This document shows positions 57,225-64,000 of a stretch of 64,000 nucleotides of DNA, piece by piece. The DNA lies in contig NZ_CP011409.1 of NCBI RefSeq assembly GCF_001267925.1, positions 1,054,001 through 1,118,000 on the forward strand, given 5' to 3'. A program made the translations under genes and the position numbers. Source of the stretch: Herbaspirillum hiltneri N3 (GTDB lineage: Bacteria > Pseudomonadota > Gammaproteobacteria > Burkholderiales > Burkholderiaceae_D). The notes beneath the pieces were generated by a model that saw only the letters and a program-made list of their open reading frames with translations, was not told the DNA's origin and ran no database searches. Each line of letters begins with the position of its first letter. Positions within the stretch are counted from its first letter, which is position 1.

Positions 57225-57647
57225 ATGAAAAAGTTCTTCGTCGCGAATCTTCTCGCGCTGACCGCCCTTGCGGCACATGCCGCCGGCGAGACCATCACCG
57301 TCTACAAAGACCCGGATTGCGGCTGCTGCACTGCCTGGGCCGCGCATATGACCCAGGCGGGCTACAAGCTGAAGCAGATTGACCGCAAAGACATGCAGGC
57401 GGTCAAACAGCGATTCGGCGTGCCTGAGTCGCTCCAGTCCTGTCATACCGCCGTGATCGACGCTACCGGGCAAGTGCTGGAAGGCCATGTTCCGGCGCCG
57501 GTCGTTTCAAGGCTCATTGCGGACAAATCCCGGTCAGTCAAAGGACTGGCGGTCCCGGGCATGTCCGCCAACTCCCCCGGGATGGGAAAGATGGATGGAA
57601 AGCTGGTGACCGTCGATTTTGCCGGCAAGGAATATTCCCGCAACTGA
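57225..57647 (+). CDS. DUF411 metal-binding protein
   Basis: A 140-residue protein with a signal peptide (about 1-20) and a thioredoxin-like DUF411 domain. The CGCC motif (C32, C34, C35 in YKDPDCGCCTAWAAHM) and a second cysteine in SCHTAV are the expected copper ligands. These proteins, often called CopG, accompany cop and cus operons and bind periplasmic Cu(I). It ends the copper operon and is followed by a palindromic repeat. Confidence 0.9.
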   Translation: MKKFFVANLLALTALAAHAAGETITVYKDPDCGCCTAWAAHMTQAGYKLKQIDRKDMQAVKQRFGVPESLQSCHTAVIDATGQVLEGHVPAPVVSRLIADKSRSVKGLAVPGMSANSPGMGKMDGKLVTVDFAGKEYSRN

Positions 57648-57699
57648 TCCGTCGGGGCAGCACTGCCAGGTGCAGTCATCCCGGTCTTTCGGCGTCCCC

Positions 57700-57847
57700 T
57701 TAGAACGTGTTTACGATCTGTAGCGAGCGGCCCTCAGTTGTCGCTAAACGGCACGGAAACACCGGAATGTACATAAGTACATGAGGATGTTGAGTACCGT
57801 TTAGCGGCAAATCAGGGTCGCGCAGTAAGATCGCAAACACGTTCTAA
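57700..57847. repeat. 148-bp palindromic element (MITE-like or REP-like)
   Basis: The element begins TTAGAACGTGTTTACGATCT and ends with the matching complement AGATCGCAAACACGTTCTAA. The two arms of about 55 bases are imperfect inverted copies (including CGCTAAACGG near the centre on both sides). The middle contains ATGTACATAAGTACAT. It lies between two convergent genes and has no coding capacity. It may be a non-autonomous transposable repeat, and as RNA would form a long hairpin. Confidence 0.85.
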
Positions 57848-57859
57848 GGTTGAATCGGG

Positions 57860-58387
57860 TTACTGCGGCTGCGCCAGCAGGTTCTTGATGGCGGCTTCGG
57901 TCTGCGCGTACTGGCCTTCACCGAAGTGCGTGTAGACCACTTGCCCCTTCTTGTCGATCAGGTAGAAGGCGGGCCAGTACTGATTGTTGTAGGCGCTCCA
58001 GGTGGCGTAGCGGTTGTCCTGAGCGACCGGGTAGGTGATGCCGAAACGCTTGATGGCGGTCTTGACGTTGTCGGTGCTGCGCTCGAATGGATATTCCGGC
58101 GTGTGCACGCCGACCACCACCAGGCCCTGGTCCTTGTATTTCTGATACCAGGATTTGACGTAGGGCAGGGTGTTGATGCAGTTGATGCAGGTGTAGGTCC
58201 AGAAGTCGACCAGCACGACCTTGCCGCGCAGTTGCTGCATGGTCAGCGGTTCGCTGTTGAGCCATTTGTCGACGCCGGTGAATTCCGGCGCGGCGACGCT
58301 CTTGCTGAGTGCGCCGGCCGATGCGGCAGTGGAGGTTGCGGTGGCGAGCACGGTCAGTGCGGCGATGGTCTTGAGTCGGGAGAGCAT
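57860..58387 (-). CDS. TlpA/ResA-like thioredoxin
   Basis: A 175-residue exported thioredoxin-fold protein with a signal peptide (about 1-24) and the redox motif C67-I-N-C70 in FWTYTCINCINTLPYV, as in the periplasmic C-terminal domain of DipZ proteins. It would exchange disulfides or reduce peroxides using electrons from the adjacent CcdA-type protein. The two genes together resemble a split DipZ. It follows the membrane gene by 12 bases. Confidence 0.88.
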   Translation of the reverse strand: MLSRLKTIAALTVLATATSTAASAGALSKSVAAPEFTGVDKWLNSEPLTMQQLRGKVVLVDFWTYTCINCINTLPYVKSWYQKYKDQGLVVVGVHTPEYPFERSTDNVKTAIKRFGITYPVAQDNRYATWSAYNNQYWPAFYLIDKKGQVVYTHFGEGQYAQTEAAIKNLLAQPQ

Positions 58388-58399
58388 GATGGAATCCTT

Positions 58400-59122
58400 T
58401 CAATTGGACGAAGAGAACAGGGAAGACAGGGTGGCGGTGATGAGCACGTCGTATTGCAGGTAGATCGCCAGCGCGGTCAGCATCACCAGCACGCCGAACA
58501 GCTGTTGCAGGCGTTGGGTGTGGCGCGACACGGCACGAACGTGGCGGGTGATGTACTGTCCGCCATAGAGAATCGCCAGCATGGGAATGGCGGCGCCGAT
58601 GGCATACATCAGCAAGAGCAGCGCCGACCAGCCAAGGTCTTGCGCCTTGACCACCAGCACCAGGATCGAGGCCAGCACCGGACCGGCGCAGGGCGTCCAG
58701 ACTGCGCCCAGCGACATGCCGAGGACGAAGCCGCCGGTGTTGCCGGCATGTTCTTTCGGCGGTTTCGGGGCAGTGCCGTGCATGCGTTGCAGCGGCGCCT
58801 GCAAATGCGCCACCAGCCATTCGTAAGGACGCGGCCACAGGCGCAGCAGACCCGACAGCGCCAGCAGCGCGATGGCGGTATTGCGCAAGGCTTCCTGCGC
58901 CACGTGAACGGTGCTGGACACCGCGCCGAGCAACATGGCGAAGGCCGAGAAACTCAGAATGAAGCCGGCGATAATGAACAGCGGCCGGGTGCGGTTGGGC
59001 GTCTTGCCCGGTTCCGTGACCGAACTGCCCAGCAAGATGGGCAGCACCGGCAGTACGCACGGCGAGGCGATGGTCAGCAGACCGGCCAGCAGGGCAAAGG
59101 GCGTTTCGATGAAGTTGTGCAT
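58400..59122 (-). CDS. CcdA/DsbD-type thiol electron transporter
   Basis: A 240-residue membrane protein with six hydrophobic segments and the paired prolines and cysteines of CcdA: TIASPCVLPVLPILLGSS (about 17-34) and GAVWTPCAGPVLASIL in the second half. It moves reducing equivalents from cytoplasmic thioredoxin to the periplasm, here most likely to the adjacent TlpA-like protein. I start at the ATG at 59122 with GGAA upstream. The frame before it lacks a ribosome site. Confidence 0.88.
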   Translation of the reverse strand: MHNFIETPFALLAGLLTIASPCVLPVLPILLGSSVTEPGKTPNRTRPLFIIAGFILSFSAFAMLLGAVSSTVHVAQEALRNTAIALLALSGLLRLWPRPYEWLVAHLQAPLQRMHGTAPKPPKEHAGNTGGFVLGMSLGAVWTPCAGPVLASILVLVVKAQDLGWSALLLLMYAIGAAIPMLAILYGGQYITRHVRAVSRHTQRLQQLFGVLVMLTALAIYLQYDVLITATLSSLFSSSN

Positions 59123-59170
59123 GGTGGCATTCCAATGTTGGTTGCGATGACCGTATTGGAACGCCTGCAC

Positions 59171-59236
59171 GTATCTGGCTTGTGTCTGCAACACCGCACG
59201 GGTGCAATGTTTTGTGTATGTGTACCAGCCAGATAC
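59171..59236. repeat. Inverted pair of GTATCTGGC sites
   Basis: GTATCTGGC (59171-59179) and GCCAGATAC (59228-59236) are 9-bp inverted copies in the divergent promoter region of the ccdA-like and GFA genes. Both are followed, on their own strand, by T and GT, so the similarity runs a little further. It could be an operator pair or promoter elements of a shared regulator. Confidence 0.4.
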
Positions 59237-59306
59237 ATTGGGACACAAATCATCCGGAGAGTTGTTTTATAAAGCAGTCATTGCCAACCACCTGAAGGAG
59301 AACAAC

Positions 59307-59678
59307 ATGACCGAAAAACTCTACAAAGGCTCCTGCCACTGCGGCGCCGTCCGTTTTGAAGTACGTACGGCGCTGACGCCGGCCGGACGCTGCAACTGCA
59401 GCCTGTGCCGCCGCAAGGGCGCGCTGATGACGCCGATGATCGACGTCGCCGACGTCAATATAGTCAGCGGCGAAGAGTCGCTGACGCTCTACCAGTTCAA
59501 TACGCGCACGGCGAAACACTATTTCTGCAAGCACTGCGGCATCTATCCGTTCCATCAGACCCGCAAGGCGTCCAATCTCTGGCGCGCCAACGTAGGCTGC
59601 CTCGAAGGCGTCGACCCGTATGCACTGGAAGCCTCCGTGGCCGACGGCGCCAGTTTGTCGGTGCTGGAGGACGCATGA
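59307..59678 (+). CDS. GFA-family zinc protein (glutathione-dependent formaldehyde-activating type)
   Basis: A 123-residue protein with the Gfa fold signature: GSCHCGAVRFEV (C10, C12), CNCSLCRRKGA (C29, C31, C34) and FCKHCGIY (C74, C77), which bind two zinc ions. Proteins of this family are mostly of unknown substrate, so the formaldehyde function should not be assumed. AAGGAG six bases before the ATG fixes the start. It is followed by an overlapping small gene. Confidence 0.9.
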   Translation: MTEKLYKGSCHCGAVRFEVRTALTPAGRCNCSLCRRKGALMTPMIDVADVNIVSGEESLTLYQFNTRTAKHYFCKHCGIYPFHQTRKASNLWRANVGCLEGVDPYALEASVADGASLSVLEDA

Positions 59679-59818
59679 GGTATCTGCGGCGCTTTCTGGC
59701 GGTATTCGTCTTTGCGATGGGAGGTTTTGCGGCCGAGCTGGCGAAGCCGGTGTATTGCTCGCTGCTCAACGTTGCCAGCACGGCGCCGGCGCGCCGCCGC
59801 AAACGAGCTGGGGTATGA
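59675..59818 (+). CDS. Small protein overlapping the GFA gene
   Basis: A 47-residue frame whose ATG overlaps the GFA stop (ATGA), with GGAGG four bases upstream, so coupled translation is plausible. The N-terminal half is hydrophobic (LRRFLAVFVFAMGGFAAELA) and may be a membrane helix or signal. The C-terminus is basic (ARRRKRAGV). It has no known family and ends seven bases before the response regulator gene. Confidence 0.5.
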   Translation: MRYLRRFLAVFVFAMGGFAAELAKPVYCSLLNVASTAPARRRKRAGV

Positions 59819-59825
59819 TCGCCGC

Positions 59826-60566
59826 ATGGAAAACCAAGACCACATCCTGATCGTCGACGACGACCGCGGCATCCGCGAACTGCTGGCCGCCTACCTGGAA
59901 AAGAACGGCATGCGCGTGTCGCTGGCCGCCAACGGACGCCAGATGCGTGCGGTGCTGGAGCAGGGCGCGCCGGACCTGATCGTGCTCGACCTGATGCTGC
60001 CCGGCGAAGACGGCCTGGTGCTGTGCCGCGAATTGCGGGTCGGCAAATTCAAGGCCGTGCCGGTGCTGATGCTGACCGCGCGCAGTGAAGAAACCGACCG
60101 TATCGTCGGCCTTGAAATGGGCGCCGACGACTATCTCACCAAGCCGTTCGCGGTGCGCGAGCTGATGGCGCGCATCCGTTCGGTGCTGCGCCGCGCCCGC
60201 ATGCTGCCGCCCAACATGCAGGTCACGGAAGCGGTGCAGATGCTCGGTTTCGGCGACTGGCGGCTGGACACCACCGCGCGTCACCTGCTCGACCAGGACG
60301 GCACCATGGTGGCGCTGAGCGGCGCCGAATACCGGCTGCTGCGCGTGTTCCTCGATCATCCGCAACGCGTACTCACGCGCGACCAGTTGCTCAACCTCAC
60401 CCAGGGGCGCGCGTCGGATCCGTTCGACCGTTCCATCGACCTGCTGGTGAGCCGCCTGCGCCAGCGTCTGCTGGACGGTGCGCGCGAGCCGCGCTACATC
60501 AAGACGCTGCGCAACGAGGGCTATGTGTTCTCCGCCACCGTCACCCTGATCGAAGGCGAGCAATGA
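59826..60566 (+). CDS. OmpR-family response regulator
   Basis: A 246-residue regulator. The receiver (ILIVDDDRGIRELLAAYLEK, acceptor aspartate in LIVLDLMLPGEDG, lysine in TKPFAVRELMARIR) is joined to a winged-helix domain (about 140-240, with RSIDLLVSRLRQRLLDGA and IKTLRNEGYVF). It overlaps the sensor kinase gene by four bases and forms a pair with it. The target genes are unknown; the upstream GFA gene is a possible one. I start at the ATG at 59826 (MENQDHI). Confidence 0.94.
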   Translation: MENQDHILIVDDDRGIRELLAAYLEKNGMRVSLAANGRQMRAVLEQGAPDLIVLDLMLPGEDGLVLCRELRVGKFKAVPVLMLTARSEETDRIVGLEMGADDYLTKPFAVRELMARIRSVLRRARMLPPNMQVTEAVQMLGFGDWRLDTTARHLLDQDGTMVALSGAEYRLLRVFLDHPQRVLTRDQLLNLTQGRASDPFDRSIDLLVSRLRQRLLDGAREPRYIKTLRNEGYVFSATVTLIEGEQ

Positions 60567-61879
60567 CATTTTCCGTACTGCAGTGGCCGCGCACGCTGTT
60601 CGCCCGGCTGGCGCTGATCCTGTGCGTCGGCCTGGTGTTGGCGCAGACGCTGTCGTTCTGGCTGACGCTGACCGAGCGCGACCAGGCCACCACCAACGTC
60701 ATGATGGGCTACATCGAACGCGAAGCGGCCAGTTCCGTGGCGCTGCTCGACCATTTGCCACCCGCCGAGCGTCCGCAATGGCTGCCGCGCCTGGCACGCC
60801 GCAGCTATGAATTTATCCTGGGTCCCGGCATCACCGGCACGCCGCCCGATGCGCGCCTGTCCAGGATGGTGGCGAAGTCGATCGCCGACGGCATCGGCAC
60901 CGAATACGCGCTGACCGTCAACGCCGTACCCGGCGACAAGGAGCGCATGCAGGTGCATCTCAAGCTCTCCGACGGCACGCCGCTGACCATCGACATGCGG
61001 CCGATGTCGGGCGTGCCGCTGTCGCCTTGGCTGCCGCTGGTGCTGGCCCTGCAGCTGATCGTGCTGGCCGCGTGCTGCTGGCTGGCGGTGCGCCTGGCGA
61101 CGCGGCCGCTGCATGCGCTGGCGGTCGCGGCCGACACGCTCGGCCCCGATCTCAAGGCGGCGCGCTTGCCCGAGGACGGCCCCTCGGAAGTTGCCCGCGC
61201 GTCCAAAGCCTTTAACGCCATGCAGGACCGTATCGCCACCTACATGACCGAGCGCATGCAGATCCTGGCGGCGATTTCGCATGACTTGCAGACGCCGATC
61301 ACACGCATGCGCCTGCGCGTGGACGTGATGGACGAGAGCCCGCAGCACGCCAAGCTGCAGCAGGATCTGCAAGAAATGGAAACCCTGGTCAAGGAGGGCG
61401 TAACCTACGCGCGCACGTTGCACGGCGCGGCTGAAGCGCCGTGCCGCATCGATCCGGACGCCTTGCTCGACAGCCTGGTATGCGACTACGTCGATGCCGG
61501 CAAGGAGGTGTCCTTGCACGGCGCCATCGGCACGGCGCTGGTGACGCGTCCGCAGGCCTTGAAGCGCATCCTCGGCAACCTGGTCGATAACGCACTCAAG
61601 TTCGGCGGGGCGGCCGAGCTTGAGGTCAGCGCGCAAGCCGATGGCGCCGTGACCATCGCCGTGCTCGATCGCGGTCCCGGGATTCCTGCCGATTCGCTGG
61701 AAGCGGTGTTCGAGCCGTTCGTGCGGCTGGAGGCGTCACGCAACCGCAATACCGGCGGCACCGGTCTGGGGCTGGCGATTGCGCGTCAACTGACGCTGGC
61801 GATGGATGCGAAGTTGTCGCTGCATAATCGCACCGGCGGCGGACTGGAAGCGCGCCTCATGTTGACGGCGCCGCGCTGA
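60563..61879 (+). CDS. Sensor histidine kinase
   Basis: A 438-residue EnvZ-like kinase. The first membrane helix is at about 10-32, with a periplasmic domain of about 120 residues and a second helix at about 152-176. HAMP follows, then the H-box AISHDLQTPITRMRLRVDVM, N-box NLVDNALKFGG and the G-boxes DRGPGIP and GTGLGLAIA. The signal is unknown. The ATG overlaps the regulator stop (ATGA). A strong terminator follows. Confidence 0.93.
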   Translation: MTFSVLQWPRTLFARLALILCVGLVLAQTLSFWLTLTERDQATTNVMMGYIEREAASSVALLDHLPPAERPQWLPRLARRSYEFILGPGITGTPPDARLSRMVAKSIADGIGTEYALTVNAVPGDKERMQVHLKLSDGTPLTIDMRPMSGVPLSPWLPLVLALQLIVLAACCWLAVRLATRPLHALAVAADTLGPDLKAARLPEDGPSEVARASKAFNAMQDRIATYMTERMQILAAISHDLQTPITRMRLRVDVMDESPQHAKLQQDLQEMETLVKEGVTYARTLHGAAEAPCRIDPDALLDSLVCDYVDAGKEVSLHGAIGTALVTRPQALKRILGNLVDNALKFGGAAELEVSAQADGAVTIAVLDRGPGIPADSLEAVFEPFVRLEASRNRNTGGTGLGLAIARQLTLAMDAKLSLHNRTGGGLEARLMLTAPR

Positions 61880-61898
61880 TCTTTCCATTTCCGGTTCG

Positions 61899-61940
61899 TA
61901 AAAAAGGCCTGCCGCACGTCACATGCGGCAGGCCTTTTCA
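61899..61940. terminator. Bidirectional rho-independent terminator
   Basis: AAAAGGCCTGCCGCA (from 61901) pairs with TGCGGCAGGCCTTTT (from 61923) across a short loop. It lies between the convergent kinase and ohr genes. Confidence 0.9.
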
Positions 61941-61963
61941 TTTGCTGCGGAGCGGACGCCCGA

Positions 61964-62383
61964 TCAGATCAGCTTGATATCCACATTGATGTTGCCGCGC
62001 GTGGCTTTCGAGTACGGGCAGGTTTCGTGGGCGGCGTCGACCAGCGCCTGGGCGACCTCGCGGTCGATGCCGGGCAGGCTGACGTTCAGCCGCGCTTGCA
62101 GGAAGTAGGCGCCGGCGGTAGTGCCGAGGTCGACTTCCGCGTCCACGTGCAGGTCGGCCGGGAGCTTGATCTGCAGCTTGGCGGCGGCCAGGCCCATGGC
62201 GCCGATGAAGCAGGCCGACCAGCCGGCGGCGAACAGCTGCTCCGGATTGGTGCCCTTGCCGGCGCTGCCGGGCGACGACAGCTCGATGTCGAGACGTCCG
62301 TCCGCGCTGCGCGCGGAGCCGTCGCGGCCGCCGGAAGTGGTGGTGGTTTTGCCGGTGTACAAGACTTTTTCGATGGTGGTCAT
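61964..62383 (-). CDS. ohr: Organic hydroperoxide resistance protein Ohr
   Basis: A 139-residue Ohr/OsmC-fold peroxidase that reduces organic hydroperoxides, using lipoylated proteins as electron donor. The two catalytic cysteines are C58 (GWSACFIGAM) and C122 (ETCPYSKATRG), at the positions expected for Ohr. The opening EKVLYTGKTTTTSGGRDG is typical. It is divergent from ohrR with a symmetrical operator pair between them. Confidence 0.95.
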   Translation of the reverse strand: MTTIEKVLYTGKTTTTSGGRDGSARSADGRLDIELSSPGSAGKGTNPEQLFAAGWSACFIGAMGLAAAKLQIKLPADLHVDAEVDLGTTAGAYFLQARLNVSLPGIDREVAQALVDAAHETCPYSKATRGNINVDIKLI

Positions 62384-62425
62384 GATCTGGTTCCTCAGGT
62401 GGTGAAATGATGTGGGTTAATTTAG

Positions 62426-62452
62426 ATCGTATCCGATGTAATCGAATGCGAT
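62426..62452. promoter_or_regulatory. OhrR operator, copy 1 (ohr side)
   Basis: Two 12-bp palindromes of the form ATCG-N-AT-N-CGAT (62426-62437 and 62441-62452) with 15-bp spacing form a 27-bp unit 43 bases upstream of ohr. The reverse complement of the second copy near ohrR matches this unit at about 24 of 27 positions. Confidence 0.75.
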
Positions 62453-62480
62453 GCATATTACCTGAGTTTTGAAAAATGTC

Positions 62481-62507
62481 AACGCATTCGATTAAATCGC
62501 ATACGAT
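62481..62507. promoter_or_regulatory. OhrR operator, copy 2 (ohrR side)
   Basis: AACGCATTCGAT (62481-62492) and ATCGCATACGAT (62496-62507), again with 15-bp spacing, form the mirrored unit 57 bases upstream of ohrR. The layout suggests that OhrR represses ohr and itself. Confidence 0.75.
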
Positions 62508-62563
62508 GTATAATTCATGGAATCCCGGCGCCGATCGCGCTGCCCCACGAGGAGTTTGCCGCC

Positions 62564-63043
62564 ATGTCCCGTATTTCCCGCACCGCCAAGCCGTCTTCCC
62601 TTCAATCCTCCGCGCCGAAGCTGTCCGATTTCCTGTGCTTCGCGATCTATTCCGCCAACCTCGCGTTCGGCAAGGCGTACAAGCCCATCCTCGACGAGCT
62701 CGGCCTGACTTATACGCAATACATCGCAGTCATTGCGTTGTGGGAGGAGGACAACCAGACCGTCAGCGGTCTCGGGGAAAAATTGTTCCTCGAGTCGAAC
62801 ACGCTCACGCCGATTCTCAAGAAGCTGGAGGCGATGGGCTACCTCAGCCGCCGGCGCGATGCCGGCGACGAACGCCAGGTGCGCGTGGGCCTGACCGAGG
62901 CCGGCCGCCGGCTGCGTGAAAAAGCGCTCGACATCAATCTGGTCGACGCCTGCGGACTGGGCGAGGAAGAATTCGTCAAAGTCCAGAACGCCGTGGCGAC
63001 GCTGCGCGACAACCTGATCAAGGCGACCCGGGCGCGCGGCTGA
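62564..63043 (+). CDS. ohrR: OhrR, MarR-family hydroperoxide sensor
   Basis: A 159-residue MarR-type repressor with the sensing cysteine C25 in SDFLCFAIYSANLAFGK, the hallmark of OhrR. The winged helix has LGEKLFLESNTLTPILKKLE (recognition helix) and RRRDAGDERQVRVGLT (wing). Organic peroxides oxidise C25 and release the repressor from DNA. A second cysteine (in LVDACGLGEEEF, about 129) may resolve it to a disulfide, as in the two-cysteine OhrR class. GAGGAG lies about nine bases before the ATG. Confidence 0.95.
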   Translation: MSRISRTAKPSSLQSSAPKLSDFLCFAIYSANLAFGKAYKPILDELGLTYTQYIAVIALWEEDNQTVSGLGEKLFLESNTLTPILKKLEAMGYLSRRRDAGDERQVRVGLTEAGRRLREKALDINLVDACGLGEEEFVKVQNAVATLRDNLIKATRARG

Positions 63044-63390
63044 CCTGACCCGCTTTCGCCGTCCATCTTTTCGCCGCCTCGCTGCCGCTGTCGACCTGTC
63101 TCCACAGTCATCGCCGGCGGCAGTTGTCATTTCAGTTGCCAACCTGTCGTCCACATCCCTCGCCGGTTTTTGCCACTCCGACAACATCGCGGCGCGATGA
63201 CGCGTGCGCAGCGATTCATGCTGCGGACATGTGGCGATGGGATCAAGGCCGCAGGGCGATTTTCTAGGTAGAAGTACTTATATCTCTGCTACCGCCTATT
63301 GCCGACAATACGGGCCATTCCGGCTGGTGCGGAGTGTGCAAAAGGGATCCGCGAAGGGTGCCGGAATTGACATAGACAAGAAGGATAAAA
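63044..63390. other. Intergenic region upstream of a chemoreceptor gene
   Basis: These 347 bases contain no gene I can support. The promoter of the following chemoreceptor gene probably lies in the last 150 bases. Confidence 0.5.
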
Positions 63391-64000
63391 ATGAATTTCT
63401 TTGCCAATATGAACATCAGCAAACGTCTCAACCTGGGCTTTGCGATCATCCTGTTCTCTGCCATCGCGGTCATTGCGCTGAGCATCTGGCGCCTTCACAC
63501 GGTGGCCGAGACCACGCAAGCCATGATGGAAAAACCTCTGGCCAAAGAGCGCCTGGTTTCGGACTGGTATCGCACCATCCACACCAGCGTGCGCCGCACC
63601 ACCGCGATCGCCAAGAGTGCTGATCCCAGCCTGAGCGCGTTCTTCGCCGAAGACGCCGCCACTGCCACCAAACTGTCCAATGAACAGCAAAAGACGCTGG
63701 AAGGCCTGCTCAGCAGTGACAAGGAAAAAGCCCTGTTCGCGCAACTGGCGACCGTGCGCAAGAGCTATATCGCGGCGCGTGACGCCATCTCCAAGGCCAA
63801 GGCCGACGGCAACGTGGAAGAAGCCGCACGCGTCCTGGCGAAAGACTTTCCCGCCGCGGCCAAGGGCTATCTAGACTCCCTGCAACAGTTGCTCGATCTG
63901 CAGCGCTCCAGCATCGACGACATTGCCGCGGGCATCCACGACCATTACACGCGAAGCCGCAATCTGCTCATCGCTTGCGGCGCCTTGTTGTTCATCGCCG
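63391..64000 (+). CDS. Methyl-accepting chemotaxis protein, N-terminal part
   Basis: The window ends inside this gene; 203 codons are present. The start ATG has AAGGAT about seven bases upstream. The first membrane helix (LNLGFAIILFSAIAVIALSI, about 14-33) is followed by a periplasmic four-helix-bundle ligand domain (SVRRTTAIAKSADPSLSAFF, LATVRKSYIAARDAISKAKA). A second helix then begins (LLIACGALLFIA, about 191 onward). HAMP and the signalling domain must lie beyond the window. It differs from the chemoreceptor at 3.0 kb in its ligand domain, so another ligand is likely. Confidence 0.88.
   Translation, partial: MNFFANMNISKRLNLGFAIILFSAIAVIALSIWRLHTVAETTQAMMEKPLAKERLVSDWYRTIHTSVRRTTAIAKSADPSLSAFFAEDAATATKLSNEQQKTLEGLLSSDKEKALFAQLATVRKSYIAARDAISKAKADGNVEEAARVLAKDFPAAAKGYLDSLQQLLDLQRSSIDDIAAGIHDHYTRSRNLLIACGALLFIA

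Overview
The window is about 64 kb of high-GC DNA whose gene content points to a betaproteobacterium of the Burkholderiales, most likely Oxalobacteraceae (Herbaspirillum/Collimonas-like). That placement is an inference from the protein families (DUF4148 protein, Urt-type amide operon, many LysR/AraC regulators, several MCPs), not from a marker gene. I saw no rRNA or tRNA gene and no CRISPR array. One stretch (about 46.17-50.3 kb) is clearly AT-richer than the rest and looks acquired.

Layout. 0-5.3 kb: end of an EAL phosphodiesterase, a DapA-family aldolase/lyase, a patatin-like protein, a chemoreceptor and a flavin reductase. 5.4-11.4 kb (minus strand): a polyamine-type ABC importer (binding protein, ATPase, two-domain permease) preceded by an enoyl-CoA hydratase and an unusual SDR. 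The permease gene is a chimera whose end is the tail of an unrelated NAD(P)-binding epimerase-like protein. 11.6-16.4 kb: a FecA-like TonB receptor with a Fur-like site, a small lipoprotein, and a divergent SDR/AraC pair. 16.4-29 kb: an amide/urea assimilation locus. The minus-strand operon urtABCDE-amiE-fmdA-fmdB imports and hydrolyses short amides. Facing away from it is a two-gene signalling unit: an NCS1-type transporter domain fused through an eight-cysteine segment to a hybrid histidine kinase, and an overlapping receiver-LuxR regulator. A perfect 24-bp inverted repeat lies between the two units. This is the most interesting system in the window.

29-38 kb: a TauD-family dioxygenase, a peroxiredoxin with a divergent LysR regulator and two matching operators, small proteins, and a CoA-transferase/HMG-CoA-lyase-like/MFS operon with its LysR gene. 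37.8-44.6 kb: an N-terminally broken diguanylate cyclase and a complete ferric-siderophore signalling operon (FecI sigma, FecR, STN-containing receptor, PepSY membrane protein) under a strong Fur box. 44.8-50.3 kb: a flavin monooxygenase cut off at the same point where a rolling-circle Rep fragment begins, then an AT-rich SIR2-domain gene (probable anti-phage NADase), a DUF1640-like membrane coiled-coil protein and a frameshifted hypothetical gene. 50.7-57.7 kb: copper resistance, with copRS divergent from copABCD and a DUF411 protein, and a cop box between them.

57.7-64 kb: a 148-bp palindromic repeat element, a thioredoxin/CcdA pair, a GFA-family protein, an OmpR-type two-component system, ohr/ohrR with a pair of mirrored operators, and the start of another chemoreceptor. 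Several genes show rearrangement scars (5.85 kb, 38.6-38.8 kb, 46.17 kb, 49.72 kb). These could be real deletions or, for the frameshift in particular, a sequencing error.
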